Source: an uncultured Chloroflexota bacterium | GTDB taxonomy: Bacteria; Chloroflexota; Anaerolineae; Aggregatilineales; Phototrophicaceae | NCBI GenBank assembly: GCA_937870805.1 | Contig: CALMZT010000514.1 | Coordinates: 1 to 11,362, forward strand | Length of the DNA stretch: 11,362 nt | Direction: 5' to 3' | Shown here: in pieces, positions 4,860 to 11,362 of the stretch | Numbering within the stretch: the first letter of the stretch is position 1 | Layout: each line of letters starts with the position of its first letter | Made by a program: the position numbers and the translations under genes | The notes under the pieces: generated by a model | Told to the model about the DNA's origin: nothing | The model's input: the letters and a program-made list of their open reading frames with translations, nothing else | Databases searched by the model: none

Positions 4860-6692
4860 ATGCTCCTACAATCGTCTCCCTATGTGATCCCTTTATCGCT
4901 TGCCAGCCTTGTGGCGTTGGCATTAGCGATCTTAAGCTGGCGGCGGCGGCAAACTCCCGGAGCACTCTACTTTTTTGTCCTGATGATCGGATTGACCATC
5001 TGGAGCTTTGCGGCGATTTTAGAGCTGGTCGTCGTCGATTTACCCACCAAAATCCTTTTCGGCAAAGTAACCTATATCGGCATCGTGACAGTGATGGCGT
5101 CATGGACTGCCTTTGTGCTTCAACAAACCGGACATGAGCGCTGGTTGACGCGCCGCAATTTTATATTCCTGCTGCTTGATCCCATCTTTGCCTTGCTTTT
5201 TGTGTGGACAAACGAACTGCACGGCTTGATCTGGTCTAATGTGCGCTTGATCGAGAGTGGCGGCTTAATTGTCGGTGACTATGGGCACGGCATTGTGTTC
5301 TGGATACACGCCGCTTATGGCTATGGCGTGCTGCTGTTTACAAGTTTCCTGTTGGCGCGCCGCTTGCTGCGCACTGAAAACTTATATCGCCGCCAGGCTG
5401 CCGTCATGCTGGTGTCGATCTTTGCGCCCTGGGTTGGTAATTTTCTGTATCTTGTCGGCTGGAGCGTTGTCGATCTTACCCCGTTCGGCTTCACCATCAC
5501 CGCCTTTTTCTGGGCATGGGGACTGCTGAGTTTCCGCCTGTTAGATATTGTGCCCATCGCCCGTGAAACTGTGATCGAGAACATGCTTACTGCGCTGCTG
5601 GTGTTGGATGCGCAAAATCGACTGCTTGATTTGAACCTCGCTGCCAGCACAATCATTGGGAAGAAGTCCGAACTTTTAGTGGGCAGTACCTTGGCTCAGG
5701 TCTTGCCGGAAGTAGTCGGAATGGTTGAACCGACAGCAGGCGGCACGCAAGAGATCATGCTCATGCAGCATGATACGCCGCGCTATTTTGAAGTTCAGAT
5801 TTTTCCGCTGGTCGATATCACAAAGCGTTTGCGTGGGCGAACCGTGCTGCTGCACGATGTCACTTTGCGCAAACGAGCCGCGCAGCGCATCGAAAGCCAG
5901 AATACGGCGCTGGAAGCCGCCAACCAAGCGCTGGAGCTTGCGCGCTTACAGGCTGAAGAAGCAACGAGACTTAAAAGCCAGTTTCTAGCCACGATGTCGC
6001 ACGAACTGCGCACACCGCTGACTGCGATCATTGGCTACACCGAAATTCAACTTGCGGGGATGGCGGGCGAATTAAGCGCCGAACAGCGCAGCTTTCAGGA
6101 TCGGGTGCTGGTGAATGCCGATCACTTGCTCAAGCTGATTAACGAAATCCTTGACCTTGCGAAGATCGAAGCGGGCAAAACCGAAGTCGCCAAAAAGCCT
6201 TTTGAGGTACATCAATGGCTGAAAGAGGTCGTCAGTCAAATAGAAGGCTTGGCTCAGCAGAAGGGTTTGACGTTTGAATACACGCTGGACGAGCGGCTTC
6301 CCGCGAAACTACTGGGTGATGCGCCGCGCCTGAAACAGATCATGATTAATCTGCTGTCGAATGCCATTAAGTTCACGGAACGCGGGTACATCAAATGCGA
6401 TGTGCTCCGTCAGGATGACCATACGTGGATGATCGTGATCCAGGATACGGGGATTGGCATTCCCACACATTTGCAAGAGATCATTTTTGAAGAGTTTCGG
6501 CAGGTCGATAGCAGTTCGACACGAAATTATGGGGGCACAGGTTTGGGCTTGGCGATTGTCCGTAAACTGGTGTTGTCAATGGGTGGGGATGTTCGCCTCA
6601 ACAGTCAATCGGGGCTGGGCAGCACCTTTACTGTGACACTGCCCCTGATGAGTGCACCGCAGGAATCTGAACTTGCAGCGGTAATCGTATGA
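4860..6692 (+). CDS. Sensor histidine kinase with N-terminal 7TM region, PAS-like domain, HisKA and HATPase_c
   Basis: A 610-residue membrane sensor kinase. About seven hydrophobic segments fill residues 8-225 (roughly 8-28, 36-58, 68-88, 100-117, 144-166, 178-200, 207-225), matching the 7TM histidine-kinase sensor layout. A PAS-like stretch (about 234-340) begins TVIENMLTALLVLDAQNRLLDLN. A coiled helix (341-372) leads to HisKA with the H-box SHELRTP, where His381 is the phosphorylation site. The ATPase domain shows the N-box (NLLSNAIKF, 497-505), G1 (DTGIGI, 529-534), F-box (FEEFRQVD, 543-550) and G2 (GGTGLGL, 558-564), so the kinase should be active. There is no attached receiver; two separate receivers follow, the first ten bases downstream. 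The ATG at 4860 is the only usual start in its open frame (in-frame TAA at 4806), but its ribosome site is poor. Signal unknown. Confidence 0.95.
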   Translation: MLLQSSPYVIPLSLASLVALALAILSWRRRQTPGALYFFVLMIGLTIWSFAAILELVVVDLPTKILFGKVTYIGIVTVMASWTAFVLQQTGHERWLTRRNFIFLLLDPIFALLFVWTNELHGLIWSNVRLIESGGLIVGDYGHGIVFWIHAAYGYGVLLFTSFLLARRLLRTENLYRRQAAVMLVSIFAPWVGNFLYLVGWSVVDLTPFGFTITAFFWAWGLLSFRLLDIVPIARETVIENMLTALLVLDAQNRLLDLNLAASTIIGKKSELLVGSTLAQVLPEVVGMVEPTAGGTQEIMLMQHDTPRYFEVQIFPLVDITKRLRGRTVLLHDVTLRKRAAQRIESQNTALEAANQALELARLQAEEATRLKSQFLATMSHELRTPLTAIIGYTEIQLAGMAGELSAEQRSFQDRVLVNADHLLKLINEILDLAKIEAGKTEVAKKPFEVHQWLKEVVSQIEGLAQQKGLTFEYTLDERLPAKLLGDAPRLKQIMINLLSNAIKFTERGYIKCDVLRQDDHTWMIVIQDTGIGIPTHLQEIIFEEFRQVDSSSTRNYGGTGLGLAIVRKLVLSMGGDVRLNSQSGLGSTFTVTLPLMSAPQESELAAVIV

Positions 6693-6702
6693 GAGGGATA
6701 AA

Positions 6703-7179
6703 ATGATCGAGAAAGATGTCGCAGCGGGTTGGACAGTGTTGGTTGTAGATGATGAACCAGATAATATTGGTGTGGTGGAAGCGATCTTGAATTATTATTG
6801 TGCGACTGTACACGCTGCCGCCAACGGGAGCGAAGGTCTCAACACACTGGAAAATGTACTGCCGACCTTTATTCTGCTGGATTTGTCGATGCCGGGCATG
6901 GATGGTTGGCAGATGCTGACGCACATACGAGCGAATCCGGCAACGGCACGCATTCCTGTGATTGCACTAACAGCGCACGCCATGCCGGAAGATGTGGAGC
7001 GTGTGCAAGTGGCTGGCTTCGATGGTTATATTCCCAAACCACTGCGGCTGGCGACGTTTCTGCTGGAAATCCAGACCTGTTTGGAGAGACATGCGGCGAA
7101 ACGGAGCAGCACGCCGCCAACAATTGAGGGGACAGAACAAGAACATGGATTACAGCCAGTGGATTATCATCGTCGCTGA
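6703..7179 (+). CDS. Single-domain response regulator (CheY-like receiver), first of two
   Basis: A 158-residue receiver protein. Residues 11-125 form the CheY fold: acidic pair Asp16-Asp17, phosphoacceptor Asp60 in ILLDLSMPGMDGW, Thr90 in ALTAH, and Lys112 in PKP. The last roughly 35 residues are polar and look unstructured; no DNA-binding or enzymatic output domain is present. Asp-Gly-Trp after the phosphosite and the FDGYIPKP ending resemble receivers found in hybrid kinases. It starts ten bases after the kinase stop, with a strong ribosome site (GAGAGGGA) overlapping that stop codon, so it is co-translated with the kinase, its probable phosphodonor. Output must come through protein contact, onward phosphotransfer, or use as a phosphate sink. 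Confidence 0.93.
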   Translation: MIEKDVAAGWTVLVVDDEPDNIGVVEAILNYYCATVHAAANGSEGLNTLENVLPTFILLDLSMPGMDGWQMLTHIRANPATARIPVIALTAHAMPEDVERVQVAGFDGYIPKPLRLATFLLEIQTCLERHAAKRSSTPPTIEGTEQEHGLQPVDYHRR

Positions 7180-7558
7180 AGACGAATACGACAGCCTGCA
7201 AACCATCTCAATGATCTTGAAGCACAATGGGATTCAATTACATATCGCCCGCAACGGTAGAGAATGTCTGCACCTGTTGCAGCAGGTGACTCCAACCGTA
7301 GTGATTCTGGATTTGATGATGCCGGAGTTGGATGGTTGGGCGACACTGGCACAGATTCGCGCCGATCAGCGCATTGCCCACCTTCCGGTGGTAGCGGTGA
7401 CGGCTTACTATTCAGTCGAAATGATGGAGGAAGCGCGCCTCGCGGGGTTCGACGGATTCTTCAATAAGCCTGTAAGCCCCACAAAGTTCGTGCAGAAGCT
7501 TGCAGAGATCGTCAGCAAAAAACGCTCAACTTCAGAAAAGTTGGATAATTCGTTTTAA
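7145..7558 (+). CDS. Single-domain response regulator (CheY-like receiver), second of two, overlapping the first
   Basis: A 137-residue receiver with acidic residues Glu12-Asp13, phosphoacceptor Asp56 in VVILDLMMPELDGW, Thr86 and Lys108 (FNKP). The frame is open much further upstream, with an ATG at 6992, but that longer version would lie almost wholly inside the first receiver gene and add 51 low-complexity residues. The ATG at 7145 gives a normal receiver and has GAGGGGA at 7126-7132, a little far at 12 bases. It therefore overlaps the first receiver gene by 35 bases in another frame, which suggests translational coupling. The two receivers are related but clearly diverged; both keep all phosphorylation residues. 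No output domain is present. No clear terminator was found after 7558. Confidence 0.9.
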   Translation: MDYSQWIIIVAEDEYDSLQTISMILKHNGIQLHIARNGRECLHLLQQVTPTVVILDLMMPELDGWATLAQIRADQRIAHLPVVAVTAYYSVEMMEEARLAGFDGFFNKPVSPTKFVQKLAEIVSKKRSTSEKLDNSF

Positions 7559-7710
7559 AGCATCTAACCACTACAGTAAACAATTCTTGGAAATATTCAT
7601 TCTGTTAGCAGCGTAGGTCTCTGAGCACATTAAAATCACCGCGAAACAAAAAAGCTAAAGAGAGAATGAATCAGGGCGTGCAGGACAGACGTGTACCCTA
7701 TTTGATTTAT

Positions 7711-7768
7711 TTGCCTGTTAATAGAGGGTCGTCTATACTCTATAAACCGCTTCCCTCTACCTTTAGGA
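7711..7768 (+). promoter_or_regulatory. Putative sigma-70-type promoter and ribosome site for the TIR gene
   Basis: TTGCCT at 7711-7716 and TATACT at 7734-7739 are separated by 17 bases, matching consensus at four and five of six positions. Transcription would start near 7746, giving a leader of about 30 bases. AGGA at 7765-7768 is a good Shine-Dalgarno seven bases before the ATG at 7776. This supports transcription independent of the kinase operon. Confidence 0.5.
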
Positions 7769-7775
7769 TAGAGAC

Positions 7776-9527
7776 ATGCCGCGCATATTTATCAGTTACT
7801 CGCGTAAAGACGATGTTTTTGCTCGTAAACTTGCTACTTCATTATCCGACCTAGGGGCAGATATATGGATTGACGTGAAAAATATCCCGGCTGGCATGAA
7901 GTGGCAAAATGCGATTGACCAAGGGTTGCGGCTATGTGAAGCGATGATCGTCATTATTACACCTGACTCAATGGCTTCAAATAATGTGGAGGATGAGTGG
8001 CAGTTTTTCCGTAGCGAGAAAAAATTAATCATTCCTATCCTTTTAAAACCCACATCACAAATTCCATATCAATTGCTCAGCCTTCAACGCATAGATTTTC
8101 ACGCTCAACTTTATAATGTTGCTTTAGCTAAACTTGTGGCAGAACTAGGAAAAAATGGATTAATTCTCGCCTCTTCGTTACCTCCTGCCGTTTTGCTTAC
8201 TAAACCTCCATCAAAGGGAATATCTTATTCGCGGATAATTCCAATTGTGGTGATCGTCATGCTTACTACGATCATCGCTGTTATCGTAATTGTGATCTCT
8301 CAAATGAACACACCATCCAATAATGAGGTAGTTATACAACCAACTAGCATGAATACACCATCCAGCACTCTACCAACTAGCACATCGATGCAAGCAGCCC
8401 CATGTACCATCACCACGTTTCAAGTGTCTCCCTCGGAATCACCCCAGCCTGTAGGCACTATCTTGACGCTTCAGGGTGAAGGTACATGTCGTGGCAATAT
8501 TCCAGCATCCCGTTTTTCAATTGATGGTGGAGGATATGGCGAAGATGCAAGCACAGGTCAACAGCTTGAAACCTGGACACTGACAGAAGGTGAACACACT
8601 ATTTGCTTTGAGATTGCCTTTGGGGATTGGTCGGCAGCAGCGCGGCAGTGTATGGAGATTACTGGCGAAGCAGAAACTATGACAACCCCAACTGAAAACG
8701 GGTTGGGATTTTCAAATGACAATCCTATCACGAATAATGGCGAGTGGCGGCAGTACATCGACCAATATACAGGGACATTTAGCGATATTCAGATGGTATT
8801 AGTGCCAGTAGGCTGTTTTGATATGGGTTATGCGGGGAGTAGTGAAACCGATGACCGAGATGTCCATGAACAGTGCTTTGAGGAGCCATTTTGGATTGCT
8901 CGAACAGAGACTACCAACGGACAATATGGTTCAGCAAGTATAAATGACAACCCAGAGTGCAATAGCGTACAAGCGGGACCCTCAATTGGTCAACCAACAA
9001 CCCCTGACGGCCCGAACTTTCCACGAGATTGTATCTCATGGACTGAAGCACTTGGCTTCTGCGAGTCCCTTGATTTGCGCCTCCCTACTGAAGCTGAGTG
9101 GGAGTATGCTGCTCGCGGTCCTTCAAACTGGCGCTATCCCTGGGGGAACGATTTCAATGAGAATAATGCCGCGGTGATATTCGGGGTTGCACCGACGGGC
9201 GCATCTCCAGTGGACAGTTACCCCGATGGGGCGTCATGGGTTGGTGCCCTGGAGATGAGCGGCAATATGTGGGAATGGACGAGTTCGATTTATCGTCCCT
9301 ATCCTTATGTTGCTGAGGATGGGCGTGAATCGACAGAAAATGAGGGTAGCTCAAGCGCCGACAACGCTACTAGACGTGTAGTGCGAGGCGGGGGATGGGA
9401 CAACACAGATGAGAATGCGACCTCATATAATCGCTCGAATGGGTTTTTCACTACTGTGTGGAATAGTTGGGGTTTCCGTTGTGCCCGCGACTTCCAACCG
9501 TCAGATTTGGAAACGCCAACGCCTTAA
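7776..9527 (+). CDS. TIR-domain protein with one membrane span, Ig-like segment and C-terminal FGE/SUMF1-like domain
   Basis: A 583-residue protein. Residues 1-125 are a bacterial TIR domain (RIFISYSRKDDVFARKL; GADIWIDVKNIPAGMKW; Glu74 in VEDEW at the NADase glutamate position). One hydrophobic span lies at about 153-175, preceded by basic residues and followed by none, so the N-terminus should face the cytoplasm. A Thr/Ser/Pro-rich linker (178-206) leads to a beta-rich, Ig-like segment (about 209-296), then an FGE/SUMF1-type fold: MVLVPVGCFDMG (340-351), WTEALGFCESLDLRLPTEAEWEYAARG (422-448, given for position), GNMWEWTSS (496-504), RRVVRGGGW (533-541), GFRCARD (566-572). Ten cysteines follow the membrane span and only one (Cys54) precedes it, consistent with disulfides outside. 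The paired active cysteines of true formylglycine-generating enzyme are missing, so sulfatase activation is unlikely. The role could be ligand recognition coupled to TIR signalling. G+C looks lower than in neighbours. Confidence 0.9.
   Translation: MPRIFISYSRKDDVFARKLATSLSDLGADIWIDVKNIPAGMKWQNAIDQGLRLCEAMIVIITPDSMASNNVEDEWQFFRSEKKLIIPILLKPTSQIPYQLLSLQRIDFHAQLYNVALAKLVAELGKNGLILASSLPPAVLLTKPPSKGISYSRIIPIVVIVMLTTIIAVIVIVISQMNTPSNNEVVIQPTSMNTPSSTLPTSTSMQAAPCTITTFQVSPSESPQPVGTILTLQGEGTCRGNIPASRFSIDGGGYGEDASTGQQLETWTLTEGEHTICFEIAFGDWSAAARQCMEITGEAETMTTPTENGLGFSNDNPITNNGEWRQYIDQYTGTFSDIQMVLVPVGCFDMGYAGSSETDDRDVHEQCFEEPFWIARTETTNGQYGSASINDNPECNSVQAGPSIGQPTTPDGPNFPRDCISWTEALGFCESLDLRLPTEAEWEYAARGPSNWRYPWGNDFNENNAAVIFGVAPTGASPVDSYPDGASWVGALEMSGNMWEWTSSIYRPYPYVAEDGRESTENEGSSSADNATRRVVRGGGWDNTDENATSYNRSNGFFTTVWNSWGFRCARDFQPSDLETPTP
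8304..8381 (+). repeat. Imperfect in-frame duplication in the TIR protein linker
   Basis: Two adjacent units, 8304-8348 (45 bases) and 8349-8381 (33 bases), both start ATGAA(c/t)ACACCATCCA and end CCAACTAGC. They encode MNTPS...PTS twice just after the membrane span. The second unit lacks four internal codons. The linker may vary in length between strains. Confidence 0.6.
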
Positions 9528-10025
9528 CTACGGCACATTCGCAAAATACTGCACAATACCTTTCCACATTTCGTTATCCACAGCATATTCCTGGAAGTGT
9601 CCGTTGGTGTGGCGTTCAATCACCTTACGCCAGAAGCTCTGCGCAGTGACATTCTCCGCAAACTGGCGAATCTCCCACTTGCCGGGGAACATCTCAAACA
9701 GGCGCTCTGCCACGAACGTCCCCACACCCTGCCGTCGGTAGCGCCGCATGACAAAAAAATCCGCAAAGTCCATCATCTCCGGGTCGCCGCTGAGATACGC
9801 GCCGCGCTTGACGAGTGCGAAGCCCGCAGGCTTGGTTTCAACGTAGACTAGATACGGCGCGCGGTTCGGGTCTTGCCAGTAGCGGTCAACGCTGAAATCG
9901 AATGTGCCATGCGGGTTAATCTCGATCTCTGTGTCGAACTCGCTAAGGTCGTACATGTAGAACTCAGAAAGCTGGCGCAGAAGCGGGCGTTCGCTCAACG
10001 TGGCACGCACGATGTCAATCTGCAT
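9528..10025 (-). CDS. GNAT-family N-acetyltransferase
   Basis: A 165-residue cytoplasmic acetyltransferase that should move an acetyl group from acetyl-CoA to an amine. The acetyl-CoA pyrophosphate-binding motif A is seen as RRYRRQGVG (about residues 94-102) after the FADFFVMRR strand, with AQSFWRKVIE (about 128-137) matching the usual C-terminal motif B. The N-terminal part (RQLSEFYMYDLSEF) is typical of GNATs that act on small molecules or protein termini, but the substrate cannot be told. The start at 10023-10025 has AGGA eight bases upstream on the minus strand. Its stop codon (9528-9530) directly abuts the stop of the convergent TIR gene, leaving no space for a terminator between them. 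It is divergent from the receiver-CpaE gene, with 284 bases between the two starts. Confidence 0.9.
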   Translation of the reverse strand: MQIDIVRATLSERPLLRQLSEFYMYDLSEFDTEIEINPHGTFDFSVDRYWQDPNRAPYLVYVETKPAGFALVKRGAYLSGDPEMMDFADFFVMRRYRRQGVGTFVAERLFEMFPGKWEIRQFAENVTAQSFWRKVIERHTNGHFQEYAVDNEMWKGIVQYFANVP

Positions 10026-10309
10026 AGCGGGTTTCCTGCGTATATTTGAGAATAATAGTATTTCGATTTTACTCTAAATCCGTTTGTAATACAGACGAGA
10101 GCGCAGCCAACAACATAGGACAAATTACCTACATTGCAGCGGCTTCCTCAATGCCGTGTTCAGCAGTAAAGACTATAGATTGCGTAAAAAGTTAGTAGAT
10201 TGAAACGAAAGTGAAGATGCCCTTGATGCACAATTGCCAAGAATCATGTATATTTGAGTAACTAAACCATTCGTCCTGAAAACTATTCGCCCTGATGAAG
10301 GGGGTCTCC

Positions 10310-11362
10310 ATGAGTAAAGGTCGTATTCTTGTTGTCGAGGACGACTTTGACATTTCCAATATGCTGCGGATTTATTTTAGTGGGCAAGGCTATGAGGTAC
10401 AGGTTGCGCCGCGTGGGAATGATGCGCTTGCCATGACGCGCAAGCAGCTTCCGAACCTGATCGTGCTCGACATCATGCTGCCGGACATGAACGGCTACGA
10501 AGTGAGCCGACGCCTGCGTAAAAACCCGAACACCCAGAACATTCCGATCATCATGTTCACCGCAAAAACCCTGATTGATGATAAAGTGCAGGGCTTTGAA
10601 GCAGGTGCCGATGATTATCTGACAAAACCGACACATCCTTCAGAATTAGCTTCTCGTGTAAAAGCCATTCTTGCGCGCAGCGCCAACACACGTCGTCCCG
10701 AAGCCGCCGCCAGCGGCACGACACGCGGCATGACAGTGGGTGTGATCGGCGCAAAAGGTGGTGTAGGGACAACGACCCTCGCCCTGAATATCACAGCAGC
10801 TCTTGCTCAAGCCGGTAGAGATAATCCTATTGTTGCCGATTTCCGTCTCGGCTCAGGCAGTCTCGGCTTATTTATGGGTATGGGGCGTTCTACGGGTATG
10901 GCAAACATTCTTGGCAAACCTGTACCGGAAATTCGACCACAAGCGCTTGAAGCCGAATTGGTCACACACGCGGGCGGTTTCCGCGCGCTTCTTTCTTCTA
11001 TTCGTCCTAGAGAAGCAGCACTGCCTTTCTCGCCAGACGCGCTCACAGCCATTGTCAACGGTCTGCGCACTTTAGGGCGTCCCGTCCTCTTTGATCTTGG
11101 CAGCGGCTTGAATCCCATCGCACAGCGAGTTCAGCGCGATATGGATAAAATTGTTTTGGTGATCGACCCCAGCGGTGTTACGCTCACGATGGCACGCGAA
11201 CTCATCCGCGAGATCGAAGCCAACGGCGCTGCGGGACGCATCAATGTGGTGATCGTGAACCGTACACAGGCAAGTTCACAGACCCCCTGGCAAGAAGTCG
11301 AGCAGTTGCTCGGTCAGGAAATTCGCGCGATTATTTCTTCTGCGCCTGAGCTTGCTTTCCAG
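10310..11362 (+). CDS. Response regulator receiver fused to CpaE/MinD-like P-loop ATPase (3' end beyond window)
   Basis: Open through the right edge: 351 codons seen, no stop. Residues 4-122 are a CheY receiver with Glu10-Asp11-Asp12, phosphoacceptor Asp54 in IVLDIMLPDMNGYE, Thr84 and Lys106 (TKP). A short linker rich in Ala, Arg and Thr (123-141) joins a ParA/MinD superfamily ATPase: deviant Walker A KGGVGTT (149-155, signature Lys149), Walker A' around Asp177 (VADFRLGSGSLGLFMG) and Walker B around Asp262 (VLFDLGSG). This is the architecture of CpaE/TadZ proteins, which position the Tad/Flp pilus machine at the cell pole. Here the receiver keeps every phosphorylation residue, whereas many TadZ/CpaE receivers are degenerate, so phosphorylation may control it. 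The ATG has a strong ribosome site (AAGGGGG, 10298-10304) five bases upstream. Pilus genes may follow outside the window; none is visible. Confidence 0.92.
   Translation, partial: MSKGRILVVEDDFDISNMLRIYFSGQGYEVQVAPRGNDALAMTRKQLPNLIVLDIMLPDMNGYEVSRRLRKNPNTQNIPIIMFTAKTLIDDKVQGFEAGADDYLTKPTHPSELASRVKAILARSANTRRPEAAASGTTRGMTVGVIGAKGGVGTTTLALNITAALAQAGRDNPIVADFRLGSGSLGLFMGMGRSTGMANILGKPVPEIRPQALEAELVTHAGGFRALLSSIRPREAALPFSPDALTAIVNGLRTLGRPVLFDLGSGLNPIAQRVQRDMDKIVLVIDPSGVTLTMARELIREIEANGAAGRINVVIVNRTQASSQTPWQEVEQLLGQEIRAIISSAPELAFQ

Noticed and set aside
6992..7144. Longer start for the second receiver gene
   Set aside because: The extra 51 residues are translated from the first receiver gene in the wrong frame and resemble no receiver extension; ATG 7145 gives a normal-length domain.
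7526..7557. Hairpin CAACTT/AAGTTG plus T-rich tail at the end of the second receiver gene as a terminator
   Set aside because: The stem is only six A/T-rich pairs inside the coding region and the T-run is seven or more bases away; too weak to call.
7666..7854. 62-codon open frame with a purine-rich stretch before its ATG
   Set aside because: It runs through the promoter and start of the TIR gene in another frame and has no protein-like features; the TIR start has a better context.
10040..10260. Promoters for the divergent acetyltransferase and receiver-CpaE genes
   Set aside because: Isolated TATATT- and TATTAT-like hexamers exist but none has a -35 partner at proper spacing, so no site is reported.
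10283..11118. Minus-strand and other-frame open frames over the receiver-CpaE gene
   Set aside because: The plus-strand frame from 10310 carries complete receiver and ATPase motifs without interruption to the window edge.

Overview
The window reads as ordinary chromosomal sequence of a free-living bacterium, most likely a member of Chloroflexota (Anaerolineae-like). That placement is inference. It rests on a CheY receiver fused to a CpaE/MinD-type ATPase, a 7TM-sensor histidine kinase followed by stand-alone receivers, a TIR / transmembrane / FGE-like protein, and abundant intergenic hairpin repeats. There is no rRNA, tRNA, CRISPR array, transposase or phage gene in view.

Layout. Bases 1-307 hold two intergenic repeats. 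A winged-helix, AlkZ/YcaQ-like protein lies on the minus strand (308-1411), with related copies of a GGGAGAGGG hairpin repeat on either side. After about 370 bases of decayed repeat comes a left-handed beta-helix (hexapeptide) protein (1779-3110). A 423-base gap follows, holding a 62-bp palindromic element, a small hairpin repeat and a roughly 90-nt sequence that folds as a closed two-hairpin structure. Next is a homologue of the cyanobacterial fatty acyl-ACP reductase (3534-4643), followed by a second, inverted copy of the 62-bp element. A signalling operon occupies 4860-7558: a histidine kinase and two single-domain response regulators, the second overlapping the first. A TIR-TM-FGE-like receptor-shaped protein (7776-9527) has its own promoter and abuts, with no gap, a convergent GNAT acetyltransferase (9528-10025, minus strand). 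A receiver-CpaE fusion (10310 onward) runs off the right edge. The 284 bases between the divergent GNAT and receiver-CpaE genes show no further gene, and I see no strong promoter pair there.

How the genes may work together. The kinase and its two receivers form a phosphotransfer set with no DNA-binding output domain, so the output is probably protein-protein or goes to a distant regulator. The receiver-CpaE fusion resembles regulators placed at the head of Tad/Flp pilus loci, but the neighbours that would show this lie outside the window. The acyl-ACP reductase and the beta-helix protein could both act on acyl-ACP; this is a hypothesis, as is a sensing or defence role for the TIR protein.

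The least explained signals are the structured element just upstream of the acyl-ACP reductase gene, the inverted 62-bp elements around that gene, and the base-pair-preserving differences between copies of both palindrome families.
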